Source of the DNA: a bacterium
GTDB taxonomy: Bacteria; Cyanobacteriota; Vampirovibrionia; Gastranaerophilales; Gastranaerophilaceae
Direction: 5' to 3'
Length of the DNA: 64,000 nucleotides
NCBI GenBank assembly: GCA_017536545.1
Contig: JAFXHF010000013.1
Span: forward strand, 61,537-125,536
In this document: positions 1-8,314 of the stretch, one piece after another
Position numbering within the stretch: the stretch's first letter is position 1
Layout: every line of letters starts with the position of its first letter
Notes under the pieces: model-generated
The model's input: the letters and a program-made list of their open reading frames with translations, nothing else
Told to the model about the DNA's origin: nothing
Database searches by the model: none
Translations under genes and position numbers: made by a program

Positions 1-1
1 G

Positions 2-72
2 GCTCTGCCACTAATAGCAAAATACGTAGACCTGTTTATTGCGAGCGACTCAAGACAATCCAATCCAGGGTG
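2..72 (+). other. Window-edge fragment: C-terminal end of a gene or 3' end of an RNA
   Basis: This stretch is cut by the window edge. One reading frame is open from base 2 to a TGA at 70-72 (23 codons, ending SNPG) and is followed 13 bases later by an intrinsic terminator, so it could be the C-terminus of a protein. The segment is clearly richer in G+C than its surroundings, which in an AT-rich genome also fits the 3' end of a structured RNA. No tRNA or tmRNA T-loop is visible. I cannot decide between the two. Confidence 0.25.
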
Positions 73-85
73 ATTTTCTATTTTA

Positions 86-107
86 GAGGGTTTCAACCCT
101 CTTTTTT
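86..107 (+). terminator. Intrinsic terminator of the upstream window-edge transcript
   Basis: GAGGGTT and AACCCTC form a seven-pair stem around a two-base gap and are followed by six T residues. It ends whatever transcript enters from the left edge and separates it from the ADP-ribosyltransferase-like gene. Confidence 0.75.
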
Positions 108-162
108 AATGCAAAAATTTGAAATATAGCAAAAATTATCCATTTTTTGTTTTTTTATTAAT

Positions 163-1062
163 ATGAAAATCAATCCTTCAAAACAGATTTCAGAAATTGC
201 ACAACGTGTAGATAAAGTAGTTTCAAAAACACAGCCTTCTACTCCTGAAGTCAAACAATTAGATCAATGTGCTCAAAATTGTTCAGAGGCATACGGCAAA
301 GCTTTGGTAAGTATGCAAGCAAAGAATGACACCTCTGTTATTGAGCATTTATTTGAAGGTTCTGAGATCCATATCACAAGAACTATAAAACAGAAAGATG
401 GAACCATAAGAATACAGGCAGGAAGGCCAATCAAAGGCTTTAGTGATCTTTATGATTCCAGTGTTAGAATCTGCCAAAAGTATGATCTTGACGGTCAACT
501 AAAAATTTTTATAAAAGACGAAAAGTTACAAACCATCGATATCTATACTGAAAACGGCGATTTGATAACCCACTTTACGAAAGATGATATGGAAGCTTTA
601 CATTATTATAAATATCATCCTCAAGATTTGCACAAATACCTTAGATATGGAAAATCTCAATACTCAGGAAGCTTCTTTGAAGAAATGGAAAGAGCAGTTG
701 CTGGATTAGAAAAGATATTCAATACTGAATCTCAAATTCAAAGAACACAAAAAACAATGACTGTATATAGAGGAATGCATATAGGTATTGACGATATTGG
801 AAACGTTGGCGATACCTTTACAGACAAGTCATTTACCTCTACAACTACAAGTTTGGATGTTGCTAGAAGATTTGCAGGGAAAAATCCAGTATTGGAGCTA
901 GAAATACCTGAGAACACGAAATTTATAAATATAGATAACATCTTTAATATAGACCATATTCATTGGCGTGAAAACGAATTACTATTAGAGAATAATAACA
1001 CTATCGAAATTTTAGAAATCGACAAAGCAAACAATATCATCAAAGCTCGTTTGATAAATTAG
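163..1062 (+). CDS. ADP-ribosyltransferase-fold protein (R-S-E class), putative toxin/effector
   Basis: The C-terminal third carries the hallmarks of arginine-type mono-ADP-ribosyltransferases: YRG with Arg203, an F-T-S-T-T-T-S block at 224-230 for the STS motif, and E-N-E at 270-272 for the ExE motif. Family members transfer ADP-ribose from NAD+ to a protein target. Residues 1-190 match nothing I recognise and could be a targeting or substrate domain. The protein starts MKINPS, similar to the MxIxPI start of other proteins here, but lacks a following FxG box. No signal peptide, no partner immunity gene and no clear ribosome binding site are visible. The gene stands alone between a terminator and a convergent lipase gene. 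Enzymatic activity and target are inference. Confidence 0.72.
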   Translation: MKINPSKQISEIAQRVDKVVSKTQPSTPEVKQLDQCAQNCSEAYGKALVSMQAKNDTSVIEHLFEGSEIHITRTIKQKDGTIRIQAGRPIKGFSDLYDSSVRICQKYDLDGQLKIFIKDEKLQTIDIYTENGDLITHFTKDDMEALHYYKYHPQDLHKYLRYGKSQYSGSFFEEMERAVAGLEKIFNTESQIQRTQKTMTVYRGMHIGIDDIGNVGDTFTDKSFTSTTTSLDVARRFAGKNPVLELEIPENTKFINIDNIFNIDHIHWRENELLLENNNTIEILEIDKANNIIKARLIN

Positions 1063-1096
1063 TATAACACCAAATCTTTGATTTGCGATTATCCAC

Positions 1097-2287
1097 CTAT
1101 TTTTTTAGATTACGAGCAACAAACTTATTTGCTCTATCATAATCTTCAACAGTTAAAACCGTCATCGCTGAATCGATAGTTTTTATAGCCAAAGCAATCG
1201 TTGTATTATTCAATTCTTCTAAAAACTTTTCTTTTTGTGCAATTTGAGCCTGTTTTAAATTGTCTGTAGCATTTTTAATGGCAATACCAACACTTGAATT
1301 TTTAATTTCTTCTAATACTTTTGATTTTGATGTAACAACATCCTTTTCCTGAACAATCTCAGCAGGCTGACTTGGGGTTTGTTGCAAGTACTTAAATTGT
1401 GGAAAATGTGCGCAAATAAATTCATTTAATCCGTTATATTTGTTAATTGGATTATTCTTATCAAAATACCAAAGTGCCAACCCTTCTTGTTGCCCGAAAT
1501 CACGAGGTTGCTTAATAACTTTCCCCATAGTTTCTTGCGTATAATCAAATATACCCTCATGAGTTGTAAATAACACATTATTCAGAACTGCAGTGTTTGA
1601 ACTTGTATCAACTTCATTCATTGGGATTGGAGAAATTAAATACACTTGTCCAACATGCTCTCCAAACATTCCACACCAGTCATTCATTACAGAATAATTA
1701 GTCACAAAAGAATAATTCAATTTTTCATTGCAATCATACATATCCAAAAGATGTTTTACACCTGGAGCATTATAGGTATATGTTTCTACTTTTTTGCGAT
1801 TTACTGTATACTCTTTTGCTGCAACAATTTGAGCCAACGCCCCACCTAAAGATTGCCCTACAATCACAATTTTTCTTTTAGGATTTTGTTTTTTAACAGT
1901 TTTAAAAAATCTCCAAGCATCAACGAATTGTTCATCATAATTACACACAACAAGATTCATATCAGTCATAAAATCTTTTAATAAAGCTTTAACATCTGAT
2001 TCATTTTCCCCAAATCCTGGACGCTCAGTACCACGATATGCAATTACAAGTTCGTTTGTTATTTTATTCTCAAAAAGATTTGCACAAAAACCAGTATTTG
2101 GATTTTTATAACTATAAAAATCATTAATACCACGTTTTGACAATAATGCATCATCAACAACTTCAATCTTTGATTTTTCAAAAACCACTTTTTTAAGCTT
2201 ATAGTTCTTTAATTCCAAATAAAATTCACCACCGTAAACAACGTGTGCTAAATTCAAATAATCTTTATTTATTTTTCTCTCAAACAT
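1097..2287 (-). CDS. Class 3 lipase-like alpha/beta hydrolase
   Basis: The nucleophile elbow is G-Q-S-L-G at 144-148 with Ser146, preceded by the conserved AYRGTE strand at 83-88, as in class 3 lipases. Asp203 (NDW) and His211 (EHVG) sit where the other triad members are expected. Such enzymes hydrolyse acylglycerols or phospholipids. After the catalytic domain, residues 325-390 hold a short internal duplication (LEEIKNSSVGIAIK and LEELNNTTIALAIK), probably helical. There is no signal peptide, so it is cytoplasmic or exported by an unusual route. AGAGGA lies 7 bases upstream of the ATG. The gene lies just downstream of the protein at 2337-3188 on the same strand. Confidence 0.75.
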   Translation of the reverse strand: MFERKINKDYLNLAHVVYGGEFYLELKNYKLKKVVFEKSKIEVVDDALLSKRGINDFYSYKNPNTGFCANLFENKITNELVIAYRGTERPGFGENESDVKALLKDFMTDMNLVVCNYDEQFVDAWRFFKTVKKQNPKRKIVIVGQSLGGALAQIVAAKEYTVNRKKVETYTYNAPGVKHLLDMYDCNEKLNYSFVTNYSVMNDWCGMFGEHVGQVYLISPIPMNEVDTSSNTAVLNNVLFTTHEGIFDYTQETMGKVIKQPRDFGQQEGLALWYFDKNNPINKYNGLNEFICAHFPQFKYLQQTPSQPAEIVQEKDVVTSKSKVLEEIKNSSVGIAIKNATDNLKQAQIAQKEKFLEELNNTTIALAIKTIDSAMTVLTVEDYDRANKFVARNLKK

Positions 2288-2336
2288 CCCTAAATCCTCT
2301 ACTTACATTCTAGCACAAGCACAAATATTTTTAAGC

Positions 2337-3188
2337 TTAATCTTCTAACATGTATTTAGGAATAGAATCTAGACAAAAAACAGTATCCACATCATTTGGA
2401 TCTTTCGATAATTGAGCATTTACATCTAAATACTTACCTGCACGTTCTGAATATCTTTTAGCCTGCTCAAAAGTCTTCAAATTAGCCTTAATAACTTCTA
2501 CAGGTGTTCCATCTTGTAAAAATTTATCCATATCAAAAACTTTTTCTGACCCACCTTTTAACTTTTTAAAAACATCTTTCAAAATAGGTATTTTTTCAAC
2601 AATAACACCTTCATCCAAAATCGCAAAAACGTGTTCCATAAAATCTTCCTGAGTTGAGAAATCTAAAGGATGCTCAATAGGCATAGAACTTTCTGAGATT
2701 CTTACAAAATCATCAATTAAACCGATTCCTTCTCTAAAATTTGCATTAGTATTTGGTTTAACCAATAGTTCAAACTCAGCAGAATCCTTTAAAAAGAATT
2801 TTGAAGTTAACATGCCAGTACGATTAATAATCTCTTTAGCAAAATCTAAAGCACTTGGAGATTTTCTAGCTGCAATTGGGATATGAGCCATCAACAAATC
2901 TAAAGTATTAAATGGTGGAAAATCCAGCTCTTGCATCATATCGATATCTTGAAAAGAATTCGCCTTTTTCTGAGATAATTCAATAGTATCTGCCACTAAG
3001 CCAAAATATTTCGGATTCATATGATCCAACTCGGGTAAAATTTGTTTAACTTCAGGTACTCGTCTTGCCCATAATTGAATTGACTCTCTTAATTCATCAA
3101 CAGTTCTATTATCAACCGCACGTTTAAATGCACCAATTGGTTCATCACTTCTAAAACGCATTTTTGGGCATAACAATTTTACTACCAT
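2337..3188 (-). CDS. Unknown helical protein, paralogue of the protein at 27087-28223
   Basis: I do not recognise a family. The 283-residue sequence is mostly helical, with no signal peptide or membrane segment. Residues 50-133 resemble residues 150-244 of the larger protein at 27087-28223: both have a helix around V-[AV]-D-[TV]-[IV]-[ED]-L-S, then P-x-A-[LV]-D-[FL]-A followed exactly 15 residues after the Asp by K-F-F-L. The two are therefore probably paralogues of a lineage-specific family. A GGGGAA ribosome binding site precedes the ATG. It is transcribed towards the lipase gene with a 49-base gap, so the two may share a transcript. Confidence 0.7.
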   Translation of the reverse strand: MVVKLLCPKMRFRSDEPIGAFKRAVDNRTVDELRESIQLWARRVPEVKQILPELDHMNPKYFGLVADTIELSQKKANSFQDIDMMQELDFPPFNTLDLLMAHIPIAARKSPSALDFAKEIINRTGMLTSKFFLKDSAEFELLVKPNTNANFREGIGLIDDFVRISESSMPIEHPLDFSTQEDFMEHVFAILDEGVIVEKIPILKDVFKKLKGGSEKVFDMDKFLQDGTPVEVIKANLKTFEQAKRYSERAGKYLDVNAQLSKDPNDVDTVFCLDSIPKYMLED

Positions 3189-3291
3189 ATTTATTCCCCG
3201 AATCCTTTTATATAAATTATAAAATGAATAGGATAGAAAAAATCGCCAAAGTAATAAATATTAACAAACAAAACTTTTCTCAAAAATCCTG

Positions 3292-3297
3292 TATAAT
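3292..3297 (+). promoter_or_regulatory. -10 box of sstT, predicted leaderless start
   Basis: A perfect TATAAT ends 8 bases before the sstT ATG and there is no purine-rich ribosome binding site. Initiation about 7 bases past the -10 would place the mRNA 5' end at or next to the start codon. The -35 element is weak. Confidence 0.5.
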
Positions 3298-3305
3298 ACA
3301 AAATT

Positions 3306-4544
3306 ATGGCGATTAAGAATATTATAAAAAAGTATAACGAAACAAATTTAGTATTAAAAATTACTATCGGTATTATCTTAGGTACAATTTTAGCAATTTT
3401 AGTTCCAAAACTTTCTTGGATAGAAATGTTTGGGAATCTTTTTGTCGGTTCACTTAAAGCTATTGCACCAATATTGGTTTTAATTTTAGTTTTAAGTTCA
3501 CTTGCCCAAGGTGGCAAAAAAACTGATGGAAGATTTAGAACTGTTGTAATTCTATATCTAATTTCAACATTTTTAGCAGCAATAACAGCGGTTACAGTTA
3601 GCTATATTTTCCCTATCAATTTAGACTTGAATATTCCCCAAAATACATTCCAAGCAATCCCTCAAGGAGTGGATGAGGTTGTTCAAAATATGTTGGTAAA
3701 AATTGTAATTAACCCATTATCATCATTAACTGAAGGTAATTATTTAGGAATTTTATTCTGGGCGATAATCTCTGGTATTGCCCTAAAAGATATTGCAAGC
3801 GAGAACACAAAAACAATGCTCCAAGACTTAGCAAACGGAACCTCTCAAATTGTAACTTGGATAATCAACTTTGCACCATTTGGGATTATGGGACTTGTTT
3901 TTAGTGCGGTTTCAACCAGCGGAATCGATATTTTCACTCAATATGGGAAACTATTACTTTTACTCGTAGGAGCAATGTTTTTTGTAGCTTTAGTAACCAA
4001 CCCATTGCTTGTATTTTTAGCAACAAAACAAAACCCATATCCATTAGTTTTAAAATGTTTAAAAGAAAGCGGAATTACTGCGTTTTTCACTAGAAGTTCA
4101 GCTGCAAATATTCCAGTTAATATGAAACTTTGTGAAAAATTGAACTTAGATAAAAAAATGTACAGTGTATCTATTCCACTTGGTGCAACTATAAATATGA
4201 GTGGTGCTGCCGTTACAATCTCTATAATGACACTTGCCGCAGCACACACATTAGGAATAGAAACTCCAATTACAGTTGCATTAATTTTAAGTTTACTTGC
4301 AACATTTGGAGCTTGCGGGGCATCTGGCGTTGCTGGTGGATCTTTGTTACTTATTCCAATGGCGTGTTCACTATTTGGAATTCCAAATGATATCGCAATT
4401 CAAGTTGTTGGAGTTGGATTTATTGTTGGAGTTATTCAAGATAGTTTAGAAACCGCATTAAATTCATCAAGCGATGTTGTATTCACGGCAACTGCTGAAT
4501 ATTTTAAACTTAAACAACAAGGTGAAGAAATTCCAAAAATTTAA
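3306..4544 (+). CDS. sstT: Na+/serine-threonine symporter
   Basis: This 412-residue inner-membrane protein belongs to the dicarboxylate/amino acid:cation symporter family and reads as SstT, which imports serine and threonine with Na+. The conserved core is present: the serine-rich re-entrant loop T-R-S-S-A-A-N-I-P near residue 262, G-A-T-I-N-M-S-G near 296 for cation binding, and the C-terminal V-I-Q-D-S-L-E-T-A-L-N-S-S-S-D segment. About eight membrane segments plus two hairpins are expected. Length matches the family (about 405-415). It is monocistronic: the start appears leaderless and a separate small RNA unit follows. Confidence 0.9.
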   Translation: MAIKNIIKKYNETNLVLKITIGIILGTILAILVPKLSWIEMFGNLFVGSLKAIAPILVLILVLSSLAQGGKKTDGRFRTVVILYLISTFLAAITAVTVSYIFPINLDLNIPQNTFQAIPQGVDEVVQNMLVKIVINPLSSLTEGNYLGILFWAIISGIALKDIASENTKTMLQDLANGTSQIVTWIINFAPFGIMGLVFSAVSTSGIDIFTQYGKLLLLLVGAMFFVALVTNPLLVFLATKQNPYPLVLKCLKESGITAFFTRSSAANIPVNMKLCEKLNLDKKMYSVSIPLGATINMSGAAVTISIMTLAAAHTLGIETPITVALILSLLATFGACGASGVAGGSLLLIPMACSLFGIPNDIAIQVVGVGFIVGVIQDSLETALNSSSDVVFTATAEYFKLKQQGEEIPKI

Positions 4545-4555
4545 TAAAAAGACAC

Positions 4556-4584
4556 TTGAAACCGCTTAAAACATACGTTATAAT
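4556..4584 (+). promoter_or_regulatory. Strong sigma-70-type promoter for a small RNA
   Basis: TTGAAA (4556-4561), a 17-base spacer and a perfect TATAAT (4579-4584) sit in the gap between two convergent genes. No coding region lies downstream on this strand, so the promoter appears to serve a noncoding transcript that ends at the terminator at 4631-4652. Confidence 0.7.
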
Positions 4585-4590
4585 ATTAAT

Positions 4591-4652
4591 AGCAGTTAAA
4601 AATACTGTCTTTTTGTTCATTTAGAATGGAAAGGGGCGAAGAGCCCCTTTTT
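4591..4652 (+). ncRNA. Candidate small RNA of about 60 nt
   Basis: The unit runs from a predicted transcription start about 7 bases after a consensus -10 box to a GC-rich intrinsic terminator (AAGGGGC, loop GAAGA, GCCCCTT, then T-run; 4631-4652). Inside are a weak CAGT/ACTG hairpin at 4593-4607 and a U-rich single-stranded stretch at 4608-4620. The only ATG (about 4627) opens a frame that runs through the terminator, so it is not a peptide gene. No known RNA family is recognised. It could act by base pairing, or the terminator could also serve sstT. Confidence 0.5.
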
Positions 4653-4664
4653 ATTTTGTTAAAA

Positions 4665-5471
4665 TTAATCCATCATTGATGCACTATTTTTGAAAATTTG
4701 AATATTTGGATTTTTCTCTAATAAAGTTTTTAACGCATCTTCAGGTAACTCTATAGGAACATTATGTCTATCTCTTACTTCTTGAGTCAGACCATTAACT
4801 GTACGAACACCATACAAAGTTTTACCTTTATCTAAATAAATATATAATGCACACCTTTCATCTTCTACAGAAATTGAAGAATATAACTTACTCAACGTAC
4901 ACCAATTTGTACCAACAGATAGAGCCCTAATATCTTTTACTGTTTCTGCAGTTTTTTTAGAATCACTTGAACCTAAAAATTCAACCCAGCCAGTATGATT
5001 TTCTATATCTGGGAAATACTTGTTCATTGCGGTTTCTTTTAGGAACAATTCATAGTGTTTATAAAAGTTAAATCTTTCTATACCAGATTTTAAACCAGCT
5101 TTAGTTTTTTCGATAGTTTTAACTAAAGCATCAAGATCTGGAAAGACCACATAAGTTGTATTCAGACGTTTTACATTTTCATAAATTAAATATTTCCAAT
5201 AAATACTATTTCTATGCCTTGCTAAATCTAATTTCTCAATACATTCTTTCCAAGGTATTAAAACTTGTTCAACTCCGAATTTTTCGTGTGGTTTAATAAG
5301 TTCTGCGTAACCATCAGTAACCCAAGATGTCAAATCATCTACTTTATTCATCTTTTCTAGAGGGGGATGGTAGGTTTCACAGAATACACGTTTAAAAGGT
5401 GTTAAATTGCTCTTTTTTAACATCCCAAAGCTAACATTATTCGAATAATAATTATTACAATCTATGTACAT
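4665..5471 (-). CDS. Unknown protein with N-terminal VSFG box
   Basis: I do not recognise a family with certainty. The start at 5471 is chosen because GGAGT lies 4 bases before this ATG, whereas the longer reading has no ribosome binding site. The 268-residue product begins MYIDCN and has V-S-F-G at 13-16, matching the short N-terminal signature seen on several other proteins in the window. The C-terminal part contains S-V-G-T-N-W-C-T, then a strand-rich segment (ALYIYLDKGKTLYGVRT), a G-x-x-W-C arrangement recalling some phage- and plasmid-encoded domains. No membrane segment or signal peptide is visible in the chosen product. Confidence 0.65.
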   Translation of the reverse strand: MYIDCNNYYSNNVSFGMLKKSNLTPFKRVFCETYHPPLEKMNKVDDLTSWVTDGYAELIKPHEKFGVEQVLIPWKECIEKLDLARHRNSIYWKYLIYENVKRLNTTYVVFPDLDALVKTIEKTKAGLKSGIERFNFYKHYELFLKETAMNKYFPDIENHTGWVEFLGSSDSKKTAETVKDIRALSVGTNWCTLSKLYSSISVEDERCALYIYLDKGKTLYGVRTVNGLTQEVRDRHNVPIELPEDALKTLLEKNPNIQIFKNSASMMD

Positions 5472-5543
5472 GAATACTCCAACTACTAGTGTTAGTAGAT
5501 TAAAACACATAAATATTTTTTTTGCTAGTTAAAAAAAAATATA

Positions 5544-6476
5544 TTATTTTAGAATCAAGTACCCAAGATAGATTGCATATAAAATAAGCAATGAACAACC
5601 TTCCCATCGAGTAAGTTTTCTATCTCCAATTGTATATGCAAATAATAAAATCACAGAAATAATCGCAACAATACCGTCTAAAATAAATGCAGGATCAAAC
5701 CCAACAGGTTGAATTACACAAGTTAAACCCAAAACAAACAAAATATTAAAAATATTTGAACCGATAATATTGCCAACAGCTAAATCTGGTTGCTTTTTTA
5801 ATGCTGCGATTACACAAGTTACAAGTTCAGGTAAGCTTGTACCTATAGCAACAATAGTCAAACCGATAATTCTATCAGAAATACTTAATCTATGTGCAAT
5901 ATCAATTGCAGAATTTACAGTCAGATCACTACCATAAACCAACGCAGCTAAACCACCAACGATGCAAATTGTCATCACCCAAGGATTCATTGGTTTTGGC
6001 ATATCTTCTTGAGGTTCATCTTTTGAACTTTGTGCCATTTTGAATAAATAAGCCAGAAATGCCCCAAATAAAAGAAGCATAATAACACCACAAACTCTAT
6101 CTAAAGTGTGCAAATAATATCCAGCACCACATAATAAAGCTGTAATTAAAAATAAAAACGGCATTTCATATTTTACAGAATTTTTTTGAAGTTTTAAAGC
6201 ACAAATAGCTGACGTTAAACCTAAAATCAAGAGAACATTTGCAATATTACTTCCAAAAACATTACCGATTGCAACACCAGTAACACCTTTTAATGCTGAA
6301 TTTATACTAACACTTGCTTCTGGTGCACTTGTTCCCATCGCAACAATTGTTAAACCAATAACAATTTGCGGGATTTTGAACTTCATTGCAAGGGCACTAG
6401 CACCTTTAATAAAGAAATCTGCACCTTTTATAAGTAAAACTAAACCAACAATTAAAATTAAAATACTTAATAACAT
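5544..6476 (-). CDS. Calcium/sodium antiporter, CaCA (YrbG-like) family
   Basis: The protein has the two inverted alpha repeats of the CaCA superfamily: G-T-S-A-P-E with G-N-V-F-G-S-N-I-A-N in the first half and G-T-S-L-P-E with G-N-I-I-G-S-N-I-F-N in the second. The acidic residues and Asn/Ser of these repeats bind the cation. About ten membrane helices with a hydrophilic loop near residues 150-165 and a 310-residue length fit bacterial YrbG proteins, which exchange Na+ for Ca2+ in the inner membrane. It lies 14 bases downstream of the CorC-like gene on the same strand, so the two are probably co-transcribed. Confidence 0.88.
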   Translation of the reverse strand: MLLSILILIVGLVLLIKGADFFIKGASALAMKFKIPQIVIGLTIVAMGTSAPEASVSINSALKGVTGVAIGNVFGSNIANVLLILGLTSAICALKLQKNSVKYEMPFLFLITALLCGAGYYLHTLDRVCGVIMLLLFGAFLAYLFKMAQSSKDEPQEDMPKPMNPWVMTICIVGGLAALVYGSDLTVNSAIDIAHRLSISDRIIGLTIVAIGTSLPELVTCVIAALKKQPDLAVGNIIGSNIFNILFVLGLTCVIQPVGFDPAFILDGIVAIISVILLFAYTIGDRKLTRWEGCSLLILYAIYLGYLILK

Positions 6477-6490
6477 AACGCCTCATTGTT

Positions 6491-7819
6491 TTATTCGTCT
6501 ACTTGTTCATTTTCAATCTCATTTTTTTCAACACAAAGCTTATCGATTCTTGTTGAATCAACTTTTGTTACACAATATTTGAAATACTTATCTTGAACTT
6601 CGTCTTTTTCATCTGCAATTCTACCAAGATTTTTAACAACATATCCACCGATAGTTTGTACATCTTCATCATCGATTTCAACACCGAAGAAATCACAAAA
6701 CTCATCAAGACGCATCATTCCGCAAACTTCGTATTTATCATCAGAAAGTTTTTTAACATCAAGACTTTCTTCATCATCAAATTCATCTTGAACCTCACCG
6801 AAAACTTCTTCCATAACGTCTTCATAGGTAACAAGTCCACTTGTCCCCCCAAACTCATCAATAACGATTGCCATTTGGAAATGATTTTTTTGAAATTCTG
6901 AAGCTAATTTATCAATCTGCATTGTTTCAGGAATTCTAAATGCTTCTCTAAGGATTGAAGATATATTCACTTTTTCACCTTTTGCTAGTACAGGATAAAT
7001 ATCTTTCAAGTGAACAAAACCTACAATATTATCAATATCGTTTTCATAAACAGGATAACGAGTGTATTGATTTTCAATAATGATATTATTAACATCCTCT
7101 TGAGTAGCATCAATCGAAATTGCAACCATGTTTGGACGAGGAACCATAACATCTTTTGCAGCTAAATCTGCAAACTTGAATACATTTTGAAGCATCTCAG
7201 CTTCTTTTTCATTTAACATTCCACCCTTGTAACTAGCATCAATAAGCATATTTAATTCTTCAGTTGTATGTTCATTTCCATGGCCACTATTTGGTTGAAT
7301 ATGACACATTTTCAACAATAAATTCCCTAAACCATTTAATAAGAAAATAAAAGGAGAAAACACTCTTGTTACAATATACATAGGCTTTGACACCCATAGA
7401 GTAGTTTTTTCTGGATACTGAAGAGCAATTGATTTTGGCATCAATTCTCCAACAACAACGTGAAGAACGGTAATTACAGTGAACGCAATCGTTACAGACA
7501 CAGTATGTGTTGCAACCGCAGCCCCTTTAGATGGCAGAAAATCAAACAAAGGTCTTATTAAAGTTGCTAAAGTTGATTCACCAACCCAACCTATACCTAA
7601 ACTTGCAATTGTAATACCTAATTGTACAGCAGCTATATATTTATCAATATTATTAACACCATCTAGGGCTAACTTTGCACTAAAATTACCTTCATTTGCC
7701 AATTGTTGAATTCTTGTCTTACGAACCCCTACAAGAGCAAATTCTGCTGCAACAAAGAACCCATTCAAAAACAATAAAAAAGCAATAAAAAACAGATTAA
7801 AACCCATTTTGATATCCAA
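6491..7819 (-). CDS. HlyC/CorC-type protein (CNNM-CBS-CorC_HlyC)
   Basis: Domains in order: a membrane CNNM/DUF21 domain of three to four helices (about 1-190), a CBS pair (about 205-330, including DVMVPRPNM at its start), and a C-terminal CorC_HlyC domain (about 350-430) with the usual FGEVQDEFD linker. Members are linked to Mg2+/Co2+ efflux or membrane-associated regulation; the hemolysin label is historical. The start is a TTG at 7819, because GGAGAG lies 6 bases upstream of it, while the next ATG four codons later is too far away. The following CaCA exchanger suggests a shared role in divalent cation handling. Confidence 0.87.
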   Translation of the reverse strand: MDIKMGFNLFFIAFLLFLNGFFVAAEFALVGVRKTRIQQLANEGNFSAKLALDGVNNIDKYIAAVQLGITIASLGIGWVGESTLATLIRPLFDFLPSKGAAVATHTVSVTIAFTVITVLHVVVGELMPKSIALQYPEKTTLWVSKPMYIVTRVFSPFIFLLNGLGNLLLKMCHIQPNSGHGNEHTTEELNMLIDASYKGGMLNEKEAEMLQNVFKFADLAAKDVMVPRPNMVAISIDATQEDVNNIIIENQYTRYPVYENDIDNIVGFVHLKDIYPVLAKGEKVNISSILREAFRIPETMQIDKLASEFQKNHFQMAIVIDEFGGTSGLVTYEDVMEEVFGEVQDEFDDEESLDVKKLSDDKYEVCGMMRLDEFCDFFGVEIDDEDVQTIGGYVVKNLGRIADEKDEVQDKYFKYCVTKVDSTRIDKLCVEKNEIENEQVDE

Positions 7820-7977
7820 AACAATCTCTCCTATATACTTGCACTGTTTTGCGATTATAATACATTATTTAAAGATTTCAAAATTGTTACAAAAAACTAA
7901 TAACCAAATTTATACCTAAATATTGAATAAAATATCTTGAGATTTACTCTTAAATATAATACATAAAGGAGGTAAAT

Positions 7978-8283
7978 ATGTTTTATAATGTTTTAGAAGC
8001 TAAAGATATGATTGAATTAGGTGAACAAAAATACAAAAAAGAAATTCTTTTACAAAAGGACGATAGTTGTTTTGATATCGTAGCTATTAAAAAAGAAGAA
8101 ATTATGGATACCCATACAGCAGAAGCAGAAACTGCTTTGTATATGTTAGAAGGGGAAATTGAAATCCATTTTGATGCTGAAAAATTTATCGTCAAAAAAG
8201 GTGAGTTAATTATGTTTAAAAAAGACGACCAGCATAAAGTTCTAGCCAAAAAAGATAGTAAATTCTTCTTAGTCAAACTATAA
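7978..8283 (+). CDS. Small cupin-domain protein
   Basis: A 101-residue single-domain cupin. The first cupin motif is seen as H-T-x5-T-A-L-Y-M-L-E-G and the second as G-E-L-I-M-F-x4-Q-H-K, giving candidate metal ligands at the two His residues and a Glu. Small cupins of this type bind a metal or small ligand, and the substrate cannot be told from sequence. The ribosome binding site AAAGGAGGT (7965-7973) is essentially a full match to the 16S tail, suggesting good translation. A TATAAT lies about 20 bases upstream of the start codon. A bidirectional terminator follows. Confidence 0.82.
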   Translation: MFYNVLEAKDMIELGEQKYKKEILLQKDDSCFDIVAIKKEEIMDTHTAEAETALYMLEGEIEIHFDAEKFIVKKGELIMFKKDDQHKVLAKKDSKFFLVKL

Positions 8284-8288
8284 CACTC

Positions 8289-8314
8289 AAAAAGCTCCTT
8301 ATTTGGAGCTTTTT
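8289..8314. terminator. Bidirectional terminator between cupin and TPR genes
   Basis: AAAAAGCTCC and GGAGCTTTTT pair around a six-base loop. A and T runs on both sides let it work for both convergent genes. The stop codon of the leftward TPR gene (8299-8301) lies in the loop. Confidence 0.85.

Noticed and set aside
1..85. 3' end of tmRNA
   Set aside because: GTAGACC and raised G+C are suggestive, but there is no T-loop GGTTC-A or CCA end before the terminator.
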